A stretch of 20,627 nucleotides of DNA, taken from DASWHK01 sp036398215. Lineage in GTDB: Bacteria; Acidobacteriota; UBA890. The stretch spans positions 1 through 20,627 of the forward strand of contig DASWHK010000121.1 in the NCBI GenBank assembly GCA_036398215.1. Direction: 5' to 3'. Numbering within the stretch: position 1 is the first letter of the stretch; the number at the start of each line of letters is the position of its first letter. Below are positions 13,287-20,627 of this stretch, piece by piece. Made by a program: the position numbers and the translations under genes. The notes beneath the pieces are model-generated. The model had not been told where the DNA came from. It was given only the letters and a program-made list of their open reading frames with translations, and searched no databases.

Positions 13287-14777
13287 ATGGCTGCCCCGAC
13301 CCCAGATCAGGCGACGAAAGCGCTCGAAGAGCTGCAGCTCCCCCGGATGGTGGCCGGGAGCCTGCTGACCTACTTCGGCCCCGGGATCATCCTCATGATG
13401 ACCGGGATCGGCACCAGCCATTTGGTTACCGCGCCCACCGCCGGCGGCCGCTTCGAGTATGCGTTGCTGTGGTGCATCCCGATCGCCTACATCTTCAAGT
13501 ACTACGGCTTCGAGATGGCGTTCCGCTTCACCAACGCCACCGGGCGCAGCATCATGGAGGCCTATGCGACCGCCTGGAAGAAGTGGCCGCTCTGGTACGT
13601 GCTGGCCACCACCATCCTGCAGTGTGCGGTCGGCCAGGCCGGCCGCCTGATCGCCGCCTCGGCGGTCCTCTACTACCTGTTCTCCGCCGGCCTCGGCGTC
13701 GAGCTGGGCACCTGGGTCTACGGGCTGGTGCTCGGGGTCGCCTCGGTGGCGATCATCCTCGGAGGCCGGTACAAAGCCGTCGAGCTGTTCGCCAAGGTAT
13801 CGGCCGGGATACTCGTCATCTCGACGATCATCGTCTACCTGGTGCAGCCGGCGCCGGCCTCGGCGTTCCGCCACTTCGTCATCTTCGAGGCGCCGGAGGG
13901 CTCGTGGCTGATCATCGCAGCCTTCCTCGGCCTGCTGCCAACCGGGATCGACGTCTCCCTGCAGGCCTCGGAGTGGGGCAAGGCCAAGCGGGTGGGGATG
14001 AGCAAGATCCGCGACGAGCTCGAGGTGCTCGGCCTGGCGCAGCCCTTCGATCCGTTCGCGCCGCGCAAGGAAGCGCTGGGCGTCGACACCTCCCGGCTAC
14101 CCGATCACGCCCGCCTCTACGCCGCGCGCTGGTTCCGGATCGGCCTCTGGGACTTCCGACTCGGCCACGTCGTCTCCGCCGTCCTGGCGGTCATCTTCCT
14201 GGTGCTGGCGGCGATGTGGATGTACCCGGACCCGGTCTCGGGCACCGCGGTCATGGGCGAGATCGCGCAGATCTTCACGCTCAGCGTCGGCCCATGGATG
14301 ATGGTGATCTTCCTGATCGGCGCCTTCGCCGCCACCTTCTCGACGGCCTTCAACTACTTCGACGGCTGGCCGCGCATCGTCGGGGCCTGCTGCCGCAACC
14401 TGTTCCACTCCACTGCGGCGCTGTCGGGCACGGTGCCCGAGGAGCTGACCGACGAGCACCGCCGGCGCTGGTACTCGGAGTACAACCTCTACCGGATCAC
14501 GATGATCTACTCGCTGATCGCCTCGGTGGCGATCATCGCCGGCATCGAGCGGCCGGTGTTCCTGGTGCTGGTCGCCTCGGCGCTGGCCCTCTTCGTCGCC
14601 CCGGTGATCTTCTTCCTGAACCTCTACTATTGCCTGGTGATCATCCCCAAGGGCGACAAGCTCTTCTATCCTTCGCGCTTCGCCCGCTGGTTCAGCTACC
14701 TGAGCCTCGTGGTGTTCACCGGCCTCACTGCCATCGTCCTGATGGCACGGGTGTTCGGGGTCCAGCTTTTCGGCTGA
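13287..14777 (+). CDS. Nramp-superfamily transporter, divergent (non-canonical metal motifs)
   Basis: A 496-residue membrane protein with about eleven membrane segments and the Nramp (LeuT-like) layout. The first segment has GPGIILMMTGIGTSHLVTAP (31-50), in register with the GPG...DPGN segment of canonical Nramp but with TSHLV replacing DPGN. The sixth segment reads FLGLLPTGIDVSLQ (213-226), lacking the MPH motif whose methionine binds transition metals. Loss of both sites suggests a different substrate (a hard cation, or not a metal), as proposed for Nramp-related subgroups. A soluble insertion of about 50 residues follows segment six (about 230-285, containing LEVLGLAQPFDPFAPRKEALG). No ribosome site precedes the ATG. 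It converges with the oxidoreductase gene, with seven bases between stops. Substrate and direction of transport are unknown. Confidence 0.82.
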   Translation: MAAPTPDQATKALEELQLPRMVAGSLLTYFGPGIILMMTGIGTSHLVTAPTAGGRFEYALLWCIPIAYIFKYYGFEMAFRFTNATGRSIMEAYATAWKKWPLWYVLATTILQCAVGQAGRLIAASAVLYYLFSAGLGVELGTWVYGLVLGVASVAIILGGRYKAVELFAKVSAGILVISTIIVYLVQPAPASAFRHFVIFEAPEGSWLIIAAFLGLLPTGIDVSLQASEWGKAKRVGMSKIRDELEVLGLAQPFDPFAPRKEALGVDTSRLPDHARLYAARWFRIGLWDFRLGHVVSAVLAVIFLVLAAMWMYPDPVSGTAVMGEIAQIFTLSVGPWMMVIFLIGAFAATFSTAFNYFDGWPRIVGACCRNLFHSTAALSGTVPEELTDEHRRRWYSEYNLYRITMIYSLIASVAIIAGIERPVFLVLVASALALFVAPVIFFLNLYYCLVIIPKGDKLFYPSRFARWFSYLSLVVFTGLTAIVLMARVFGVQLFG

Positions 14778-14784
14778 CGTGCCC

Positions 14785-15774
14785 CTACTTCTGAGCGACC
14801 GCCAGCACGATCTTGCCGAAGTGGCCGCTGCGCTCCATGGTCTCGTGGGCCTCCCGGACCCGCTCCAGGGGCATGATCTCGTGGATCCGCGGCACGATCG
14901 TCCGGTCGGCGAGGTAGGGCAGCACGGTGGCGGTGAAGGCGGCGGTGATCTCGGCCTTCTCCTCGACCGGGCGGGAGCGCAGCACCGAGCCGATGATGCG
15001 CTGGCGCTTGACCATCATCGTCGCCAGGTTGAGCTCGGCCCTGGCCCCGCCCATCACCCCGATGATCACCAGCCTGCCGCCGACCGCCAGGGCCTTCATG
15101 TTGGCGGCCAGGTACTCGCCGCCGATGTGATCGAGGATCACGTCGGCCCCCTTCCAGCCGGTGTGCGTCCGGATCTCGGCGGCGAAGTCCTGCGTGGTGT
15201 AGTCGATCACCAGGTCGGCGCCCAGCGCCTCGACCCTCTCGATCTTGCCCGGCGAGGCGGTGACGATGATCCTGGCGTCGGGCGCCAGCGCGCGGCAGAG
15301 CTGGATCGCGGCGGTGTTGACGCCGCCGCCGCCGCCGTGCAGCAGCGCGGTCTGGCTGTCCTGCAGGCCGCCGATCAGGAAGACGTTCAGAAACGCGGTG
15401 ATGTAGGTCTCGCAAACGCAGGCCGCCTCCTCGAAGCTCATCGACTCGGGCGCGGGGATCAGGTGGCCAGCGTAGGCGGTCGCGTACTCCGCGTAACCGC
15501 CGCCGGCGACCAGGCTCATCACCCGGTCGCCGACCTTCCAGCCGTCGACCCCCTCGCCGAGCTCGGCGATGCTCCCGGCGACCTCCAGGCCGAGGATCTC
15601 CGACTCTCCCGGGGGCGGCGGGTAGTTGCCCTGGCGCTGGATGACGTCGGGGCGGTTGACCGAGGTGGCGTACACCTCGATCAGCACCTGGCCGGCGCGC
15701 GGGACCGGCCTCTCGACCTCGCCGAGCCGCATCACCTCGGGGCCGCCGGTACCGTCGAGCAGGACCGCCTTCAT
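14785..15774 (-). CDS. NAD(P)H:quinone oxidoreductase-like MDR protein (PIG3 type)
   Basis: A 329-residue, zinc-free medium-chain dehydrogenase/reductase. Residues 39-56 (VNRPDVIQRQGNYPPPPG) are diagnostic for the TP53I3/PIG3-like quinone oxidoreductase group. The NADPH-binding glycine motif is LLHGGGGGVNTAAIQL (144-159), and the expected GLEVAG (62-67) and GGGYAEYA (91-98) are present. Structural zinc cysteines are absent. Expected activity is NADPH-dependent reduction of quinones or enones in the cytoplasm. The ATG at 15774 has no good ribosome site. It lies 145 bases after the ketopantoate-reductase-like gene on the same strand; that gap holds no gene I can support. Whether it functions with the CoA-transferase is unclear. 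Confidence 0.92.
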   Translation of the reverse strand: MKAVLLDGTGGPEVMRLGEVERPVPRAGQVLIEVYATSVNRPDVIQRQGNYPPPPGESEILGLEVAGSIAELGEGVDGWKVGDRVMSLVAGGGYAEYATAYAGHLIPAPESMSFEEAACVCETYITAFLNVFLIGGLQDSQTALLHGGGGGVNTAAIQLCRALAPDARIIVTASPGKIERVEALGADLVIDYTTQDFAAEIRTHTGWKGADVILDHIGGEYLAANMKALAVGGRLVIIGVMGGARAELNLATMMVKRQRIIGSVLRSRPVEEKAEITAAFTATVLPYLADRTIVPRIHEIMPLERVREAHETMERSGHFGKIVLAVAQK

Positions 15775-15919
15775 GACGGAAAGACCGCACCCCGCAATGA
15801 GCGGATCGCCGTCGAAGACGCGGAGATTACGAGCCGGGCAGAGATTCCCGGGACCTCGCGACGCTGTTCATCTGGACCAAAACCGGCCGCCGATGAGCAA
15901 CACCGACCCCGCGACAAGC

Positions 15920-16981
15920 TCATTCGCCGGCGCGGTTCTTCCGCAGGCGCTCGTCCACCAGCGTCACGATCTCGTCGACGGTGTCGGACTGGAGCCCCTG
16001 CTGGGCGGCGATCCGGCGGATCAGGCAGTCGACCCGTTCGATGTCCTTGGCGCCGCCGAACAGCGCCCGCGCCGCCGACGACGGCTTGCCGAGGCCTTCC
16101 GCCGCTTTCGCGTACTTCTCGAAGGGCACCAGGTCTTCGGCGGCAGCGCCGAGCCGGAGGCAGAGGCCCTCCGCCCAGGCGTACATCTCCTTCGATGCCC
16201 CGGCGTCGCCGTGGACCGCCTCCTTGATCGGGATCATCTCGTCGCGACCGATACAGCGATAGTTGCCAGTCAGCAGCATCGGCCACTTGGCCAGCGGCAC
16301 GAAGATCGACTCGTGCACCCTGAGCTTGACCGGGACCTCGATGGCGCCGTCGCCGGGGTCGAAGCGGATCGCCTCGATGTCGGCCTCGAGGCCGCGGAGC
16401 ATCTCGGTATGCCCTTCGTCGGCGAACCGCGCCGCCTTGAAGTTGGTCGGCAGGCCGACCTGCAGGAAGTTTTTCGACTCATCGGGCGGCCGAAACGCCT
16501 GCGGGTCGGGGCTGGCGAGGCTCATCAGCCCGGGCTCGAAGCCCTCCCAGACGCCAGGATCGGCGTAGCATTCCTCGAGCGGCCCGGTGGAGAGGCCGGG
16601 AATGCGCTCCAGGTACGGCAACGGCGGCATGTTCATGATCGCCAGACAGGGCACCCGGGCCGCCGCAACGCGCCCCATCAGCTCGCGAACGCCGGGCGAG
16701 CCGTACTGGGCCTCCTGCATGCCGAGCACCACGAGGTCGAAGGCGCCGGGATCGACGGGGTCCGGGGCGCTGGCGGAAACCTTGCCGGGGAGCCCCTTCG
16801 AGGCGACGTCGACGGGCGTCTCGCGGCCGCGGATCGGAAAGCGGACGACGGTGCCCTCGCGGTTGATCAGCTCGGCGGTTGGCGCCGTGCATACCAGCGT
16901 CGCCGAGTGGCCGGCCAGCGCCAGCTTGGTGCCGAACAGGGAGCCGTAGGAGGCCCCCAGAATCAGAACGTCGTATTTCAC
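15920..16981 (-). CDS. Ketopantoate-reductase-like (PanE/ApbA-type) Rossmann protein
   Basis: A 353-residue protein starting at GTG 16981, chosen because GGAGGA lies exactly 7 bases upstream and the Rossmann strand begins at once (MKYDVLILGASYGSLFGTKL). Frames extending to an ATG at 17125 would add an Arg/Pro-rich leader unlike the family and overlap the next gene. The N-terminal domain matches the 2-dehydropantoate 2-reductase layout, but the dinucleotide motif reads GASYGSLFG instead of the usual GxGxxG. NMPPLPYLERI (about residue 115) and a helical C-terminal domain follow. It is longer than typical PanE (about 300), so ketopantoate is an uncertain substrate; an opine- or acyl-CoA-related dehydrogenase role is possible. 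It lies 100 bases after the CoA-transferase gene, likely the same operon. Confidence 0.7.
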   Translation of the reverse strand: MKYDVLILGASYGSLFGTKLALAGHSATLVCTAPTAELINREGTVVRFPIRGRETPVDVASKGLPGKVSASAPDPVDPGAFDLVVLGMQEAQYGSPGVRELMGRVAAARVPCLAIMNMPPLPYLERIPGLSTGPLEECYADPGVWEGFEPGLMSLASPDPQAFRPPDESKNFLQVGLPTNFKAARFADEGHTEMLRGLEADIEAIRFDPGDGAIEVPVKLRVHESIFVPLAKWPMLLTGNYRCIGRDEMIPIKEAVHGDAGASKEMYAWAEGLCLRLGAAAEDLVPFEKYAKAAEGLGKPSSAARALFGGAKDIERVDCLIRRIAAQQGLQSDTVDEIVTLVDERLRKNRAGE

Positions 16982-16988
16982 CTTGTCG

Positions 16989-16994
16989 TCCTCC
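16989..16994 (-). promoter_or_regulatory. Shine-Dalgarno GGAGGA fixing a GTG start
   Basis: On the minus strand GGAGGA precedes GTG 16981 by 7 bases. It decides the start of the ketopantoate-reductase-like gene in favour of GTG rather than the upstream ATG at 17125. Confidence 0.8.
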
Positions 16995-17081
16995 GCGCGC
17001 CGGCCGCCAGGGCCCGCCCCGCGCCAGGCCCGTGGCGCGCCGCATCGGGGCATCGATCGTGGATTGGGATGGCCGCCGGCG

Positions 17082-18329
17082 TCAGATGGCGCCCTGTTCG
17101 CGGGCTGCCGCGATCTCCTCGTCATCGAGGCCGACGACCGTCTTGAGGATCTCCTCGGTGTGCTCCCCCAGCAGCGGCGAGCGGCCGACGTCGGCGGGAG
17201 AGTCCGACAGCTTGATCGGGTTGCCGACCGTCAGGTATTTGCCGCGCTCCGGATGATCGACCTCGACCACCGTGCCGGTGTCGCGCAGCGACACCTCGTT
17301 GGCCAGCTCCTTCATCGAAAGGATCGGGCCGCACGGCACGTTCATGGGGTTGAGGATGTCCATGATCTCCATCTTGTCCTTGGTCTTCGTCCACTTCTCG
17401 ATCTCGTCGAACACCTTGTCGAGCTTGGGGAGACGCGCCTCGGGGGTGTTCCACTCGGGATCTTCCAGCCAATCCTCGTGGCCGATCGCCTTCGCCAGCC
17501 CGGCGAACGCGGCCGCCTGGGTGATGACGTAGATGTAGGCGTCCGGGTCGGTCTCCCACCCCTTGCAGCGGACGATCCAGCCCGGCTGGCCGCCGCCGGA
17601 AGCGTTGCCCGCCCGCGGCACGGCGTCGCCGAACTCGCCGTTGGGATACTGCGGGTACTCCTTGAGCGGGCCGTGGGCGAGCCGCTGCTGGTCGCGTAGC
17701 TTGACGCGGCAGAGGTTGAGGACGGCGTCCTGCATGGCGCACACGACGCGCTGGCCCTTGCCGCTCTTTTCACGATGGAGCAGGGCGGCCAGGATGCCAG
17801 CGACCAGATGGATGCCGGTGCCGGAGTCGCCGATCTGGGCGCCGGTCACCATCGGAAAGCCGTCGATCTCGCCGGTCGTCGACGCCGCCCCTCCGGCGCA
17901 CTGGGCGATGTTCTCGTACACCTTGCAGTCCTCGAAGGGCCCGGGGCCGAATCCCTTCACCGACGCGTAGATCATCCGCGGGTTGATCTCTTGGATCTTC
18001 TCCCACGGGAAGCCCATGCGATCGATGGCGCCGGGCGCGAAGTTCTCCACCATCACGTCGCACTCCTCGATCAGCCGGGTGAAGATCTTGTTGCCGGATT
18101 CGGTCTTGGGGTTCAACGTCAGGCTGCGCTTGTTGGCGTTGAGCATCGTGAAGTACAGGCTGTCGACGTCCGGTAGATCGCGTAGCTGGCCGCGCGTGAT
18201 GTCGCCGCTGCCGGGTCGTTCGACCTTGATGACGTCGGCGCCGAACCAGGCCAGTATCTGGGTGCACGTCGGGCCGGACTGCACATGGGTCATGTCGAGG
18301 ATACGAACACCATCCAGAGCTTTTCCCAT
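17082..18329 (-). CDS. frc: Formyl-CoA/oxalate CoA-transferase (CaiB/BaiF class III)
   Basis: A 415-residue class III CoA-transferase closely resembling formyl-CoA:oxalate CoA-transferase. It starts MGKALDGVRILDMTHVQSGP (Gln17 conserved) and contains MVENFAPGAIDRMGF (93-107), KVYENIAQCAGGAAS (136-150), IGDSGTG with the expected acyl-carrying aspartate at 168, VCAMQDAVLNLCRVKLRDQQ (in order, 196-215), the glycine loop SGGGQPGW (244-251) and CKGWETDPDAY. It would activate oxalate, or another dicarboxylate, as a CoA thioester in the cytoplasm. AAGAGGA five bases before ATG 18329 supports the start. The partner enzyme oxalyl-CoA decarboxylase (oxc) is not in the window. A related specificity, such as succinyl-CoA:oxalate CoA-transferase, cannot be excluded. 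First gene of a minus-strand group with the ketopantoate-reductase-like and quinone-reductase-like genes. Confidence 0.88.
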   Translation of the reverse strand: MGKALDGVRILDMTHVQSGPTCTQILAWFGADVIKVERPGSGDITRGQLRDLPDVDSLYFTMLNANKRSLTLNPKTESGNKIFTRLIEECDVMVENFAPGAIDRMGFPWEKIQEINPRMIYASVKGFGPGPFEDCKVYENIAQCAGGAASTTGEIDGFPMVTGAQIGDSGTGIHLVAGILAALLHREKSGKGQRVVCAMQDAVLNLCRVKLRDQQRLAHGPLKEYPQYPNGEFGDAVPRAGNASGGGQPGWIVRCKGWETDPDAYIYVITQAAAFAGLAKAIGHEDWLEDPEWNTPEARLPKLDKVFDEIEKWTKTKDKMEIMDILNPMNVPCGPILSMKELANEVSLRDTGTVVEVDHPERGKYLTVGNPIKLSDSPADVGRSPLLGEHTEEILKTVVGLDDEEIAAAREQGAI

Positions 18330-18464
18330 ATCCGTCCTCTTACGGGGCTGCAATTCAGGTTGCCGAACTCTTCGTCCGGCGAGCGTGCCGTCCGTCGGCG
18401 GCCGAGTCAAGCCACGCGGCACATGCTGATCGGTCCGGTCGCTGGGGTCCTGCTGGATGGGGAC

Positions 18465-18508
18465 AAAAAAAGGGCCCGGAGGCCGGCTTTCGCCGTGCCA
18501 CCGGGCCC
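18465..18508 (-). terminator. Intrinsic terminator of the DUF5666/FIMAH lipoprotein gene
   Basis: On the minus strand GGGCCCGG pairs with CCGGGCCC, the interior holds a further short GC stem, and seven T residues follow immediately. It starts 25 bases past the stop of the lipoprotein gene and separates it from the CoA-transferase gene on the same strand, so frc needs its own promoter between 18330 and 18464. Confidence 0.9.
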
Positions 18509-18532
18509 GAACGGCGGCTCGGGTGAGCGCCG

Positions 18533-20161
18533 TCAGTCGCTCCCGTTCAGGAGGTCGAGGACGTCCCCGACCATCTCCGCGAGAATCTCGGCGTTGGCCT
18601 CCGAGATCTTGCCGGTCTTCGCGAACGCGTCGAGCTGGTTGAGGAACGCCCCCAACTGGCCTGTCGCCGAGTTGCCGTTGAGCCTCTCGAGGCTGGCGAT
18701 CGCGGCCTGGAGCTTGGTGATCAGCGGATTGGCGTCGTTGGCCGCCAGGTCGTCGGGCACCAGCCCGTTGATGAAGGCGATGACCGCGTTGATGTCGGCA
18801 ATGGCCTGGGCGGCGACCGCCGCGTCGATCGTGTTGTCGTTGTCGTCGTCCTCGTCGACGACCTCGATGGTGTCGGTCAGCTCCCACGGCGTGATGCCGT
18901 CGGTCAACGTGCCGCGCACCGTGATCACCACGAGGTCGCCCACCGCCGCGCTGGCGACGAGGCTGATGGCGTCGGCCCTCGTGAACCTGGCCTCGAAGCG
19001 GCCATCGTCGAGCTCGGTGCTGACCGGGAACACGACGCCGCCGGGACCTTCCATCTCGACGCTGGACGGGAGGATGTCCAGGTAGGGTCCGTCATCGATG
19101 CGGGCCTCCACGGCACTGCCGCCCACACCGGGGCTACCGCTGCCGACCCAGGCCACGTCCCACTCGTCGGGCTCGATCTCGAGCTCCAAGGGGTTGTCCT
19201 CGGCCTTGATCTTGGCCGCAAAGACCGTCCCATCGTCGCTCAGCGAGCCCTCGACCTCGACCTCGATGAAGACGCCGGTATCGAAGGCATCGGCCAGCGC
19301 ATCGAACGACGTGTAGTCGCCGTCGAGCTTCCACTCGGTAAGGTCCGAATCGATCGCGATGACCGTGCCGTCGAGGAGGGTCAGCGTCAGGGCGGTGCGA
19401 TCGACGGCGACGACGAAGCCATCCACCTTCAGCTCGGCGTCATCGACGTCCGCCTTCACGACCGTGGCCAGCAGCAGGCCTGCCGCCGTCGTCACCGTGC
19501 GGCCCTCGAGCTCGACCGTCTGGCCGTTCAGGGCGGCGAGCGCCAGCGCCTCGAGCGACTGGATATCCCCACCCGTATCCCACCAGGTGGCCGACTCGAC
19601 GAAGATCGTCGTGCCGTCCTGCAACGTGAAGCTGCCGGCGAGGGTATCCACGCTCGCCAGCAAGCCCTCGAACTCGCCGAGCTCCTCCACCTCGGTATTG
19701 ACGACCTGGGCGGAGTTCCCTTGCACCTGGATGGTGACCTTCAGGTTCTGGCTGGCGCCGACGTTGCTGACCGTCACCGTCGTGTTGACGCCGCTTCCAA
19801 CGATCAGCAGGACGACGTTACCGTTGGGAATGTTGAGGAGCTGAAAGCTTCCGTCGGGGCCGGTCCACGTCGTGATGCTGGTTCCCTGGACCGTTACCTG
19901 GAGGCCGACAACGTTCGTGGGGCTCACCGCGCTGGCCGCGTCCTCGAACGCACCGGAGGTGCTCACCGCGCCACCGCCGGAGAGCAGTTGACCCGAGATC
20001 ACCGACGCCGACTGACCGCCGAGCGTCGCGGAGGACGACGGGCCCGTGAGCGAGGGCGCGGTCGGGCTGAAATCGCCGCCGCAGCCCCACGCCACCAGCA
20101 GCAAGCAGACCACGATCAGCGAGCTTGGCGTCAGCCGTGAGGAAATCGATCCCATACACAT
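18533..20161 (-). CDS. Lipoprotein with two DUF5666-like repeats and a FIMAH-like C-terminus
   Basis: A 542-residue surface or periplasmic lipoprotein. The signal SSLIVVCLLLVAWGC ends at Cys27 (lipobox AWGC) and is followed by a Ser/Thr/Pro linker. Domains in order: a carboxypeptidase-regulatory-like beta sandwich (about 85-140, with GPDGSFQLLNIPNGN); two tandem DUF5666-like units (about 162-240 with LLASVDTLAGSFTLQDGTTI, and about 245-325 with FVVAVDRTALTLTLLDGTVI); a beta region with many acidic residues (about 330-440, ending EVVDEDDDNDN, possibly calcium-binding); and a helical tail (about 450-535, KLQAAIASLERLNG, LGAFLNQLDAF, ISEANAEILAEMV) that matches the FIMAH pattern. No enzymatic motif; an adhesion or cell-envelope role is inference. 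AAGAGGT lies 5 bases before ATG 20161. It has its own terminator. Confidence 0.85.
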   Translation of the reverse strand: MCMGSISSRLTPSSLIVVCLLLVAWGCGGDFSPTAPSLTGPSSSATLGGQSASVISGQLLSGGGAVSTSGAFEDAASAVSPTNVVGLQVTVQGTSITTWTGPDGSFQLLNIPNGNVVLLIVGSGVNTTVTVSNVGASQNLKVTIQVQGNSAQVVNTEVEELGEFEGLLASVDTLAGSFTLQDGTTIFVESATWWDTGGDIQSLEALALAALNGQTVELEGRTVTTAAGLLLATVVKADVDDAELKVDGFVVAVDRTALTLTLLDGTVIAIDSDLTEWKLDGDYTSFDALADAFDTGVFIEVEVEGSLSDDGTVFAAKIKAEDNPLELEIEPDEWDVAWVGSGSPGVGGSAVEARIDDGPYLDILPSSVEMEGPGGVVFPVSTELDDGRFEARFTRADAISLVASAAVGDLVVITVRGTLTDGITPWELTDTIEVVDEDDDNDNTIDAAVAAQAIADINAVIAFINGLVPDDLAANDANPLITKLQAAIASLERLNGNSATGQLGAFLNQLDAFAKTGKISEANAEILAEMVGDVLDLLNGSD

Positions 20162-20204
20162 CGCGCACCTCTTTTCGTCTGCGAGACAAGGAAGGCACAG
20201 GCCA

Positions 20205-20330
20205 CAGAGCTGTGCTGTGCAGTTATATCTTTACCAGAGCTATAAAATGTTAAGCAAGTTATTTCAGGCTAATCATATATTTTCCATGCTTTTCTATGAT
20301 TATCGATGTTCATAACTATGCACTAGTGTG
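20205..20330. promoter_or_regulatory. AT-rich island upstream of the lipoprotein gene
   Basis: About 110-125 bases are strongly AT-rich inside very GC-rich surroundings, especially 20221-20320. The minus-strand promoter for the lipoprotein presumably lies here; one candidate is CTGAAA (20262-20267) with TATAGC (20239-20244) at 17-base spacing. The segment has no gene-like frame. It may also mark a junction, since the gene fragment to its right lacks its 5' part. Confidence 0.4.
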
Positions 20331-20627
20331 CCCCGCGGAGGGCCCCGAAAGCAGATACACCACCTCTACGGCTTCTCGTTCGTCCGCGAGATGGAGCTGA
20401 TGCGCGAGGCCGGGTTCCATCCGCTCGAGGTCATCCGGACGGCGACCTTGAAGGGCGCCGAGGCGCTGGGGGTGGCCGATCAGGTAGGCACCGTCGAGAT
20501 CGGCAAGCTGGCGGACTTCGTGGTCGTCGACGAGAACCCCCTGGAGAACCTCAAGGTCCTCTACGGCATCGGCGCCGTGAAGCTGACGCTCGACAACGAG
20601 GTCGTCCGGGTCGGCGGCGTCACCTAC
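20328..20627 (+). pseudogene. C-terminal part of an amidohydrolase, 5' portion missing
   Basis: The frame reads QIHHLYGFSFVREMELMREA, then GFHPLEVIRTATLKGAEALG, then VGTVEIGKLADFVVVDENPL, and stays open to the window edge. This is the last third of a metal-dependent amidohydrolase (imidazolonepropionase/dihydroorotase-like superfamily), where GKLADFVVVD is the classical C-terminal beta-sandwich signature. The HxH metal-binding strand, the lysine/His ligands and the catalytic aspartate that normally just precedes the LYGF segment are absent: upstream the frame hits a TAA at 20313 inside the AT-rich island. The only nearby start is a GTG at 20328 without a ribosome site. It is therefore a truncated remnant, unless the sequence was joined wrongly here. 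The right end is cut by the window. Confidence 0.7.

Noticed and set aside
11477..13288. Minus-strand frame of 603 codons opposite the sugar dehydrogenase
   Set aside because: The plus strand has the full GSDH motif set; the antisense product is Val/Ala/Arg-rich and lacks motifs.
14779..16227. Plus-strand frame of 482 codons opposite the quinone-reductase-like gene
   Set aside because: It is the complement of clear MDR and PanE-like coding sequence and has no domain of its own.
1..20627. tRNA, rRNA, CRISPR array, insertion sequence or prophage genes
   Set aside because: No tRNA-like cloverleaf, array of spaced repeats, transposase or integrase frame was seen on either strand by eye; a covariance-model scan would be decisive.

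Overview
The window is high-GC bacterial DNA carrying about 16 protein genes and no RNA genes that I can see. Several traits point to an Acidobacteriota-like, diderm, environmental bacterium. These are two enzymes with twin-arginine signals (a hydroxypyruvate-isomerase-like TIM barrel and a Gfo/Idh/MocA oxidoreductase), a lipoprotein with two DUF5666-like repeats and a FIMAH-like tail, a soluble-type PQQ sugar dehydrogenase, an outer-membrane porin-like protein and a membrane protein with a fused HEAT-like tail. The phylum assignment is inference from domain content only; Gemmatimonadota, Planctomycetota or Myxococcota are not excluded.

Layout, left to right. (1) 1-4270, minus strand: a cluster that probably starts with a secreted SUMF1/FGE-like protein, followed by the exported Gfo/Idh/MocA oxidoreductase, the exported TIM-barrel isomerase, and the N-terminal half of a membrane protein of the fused MFS/spermidine-synthase type that runs off the left edge. 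(2) 4206-5336, plus strand: a secreted ApbE-type flavin transferase whose 5' end overlaps the 5' end of the divergent FGE-like gene. (3) 5337-5641: mostly non-coding, with one small minus-strand ORF of unknown function. (4) 5642-11586, plus strand: a tightly packed metal-handling cluster. It holds a small secreted His/Cys protein, a coiled-coil porin, a ZnuA-like binding protein, a ZnuB-like permease fused to a HEAT-like domain, a DUF1326 protein and a DUF2182 membrane protein. No ABC ATPase is present. (5) 11723-13129: a PQQ-type sugar dehydrogenase, probably a lipoprotein. (6) 13287-14777: a divergent Nramp-superfamily transporter that lacks the canonical metal-binding motifs and may be translated from a leaderless mRNA. 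(7) 14785-18329, minus strand: a quinone-oxidoreductase-like enzyme, a ketopantoate-reductase-like protein and a formyl-CoA/oxalate CoA-transferase. (8) 18465-20161, minus strand: a DUF5666/FIMAH lipoprotein ending at a strong intrinsic terminator. (9) 20205-20330: an AT-rich island, followed to the right edge by the C-terminal part of an amidohydrolase that has lost its 5' portion.

The best candidate for an under-described system is the 5642-11586 cluster. Gene order, one-base overlaps and metal-binding motifs suggest one transcription unit moving a divalent metal (probably zinc, perhaps copper or manganese) from outer membrane to cytoplasm, with DUF1326/DUF2182 as partners of unknown role. 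Without an ATPase the importer must borrow one encoded elsewhere, or work differently.
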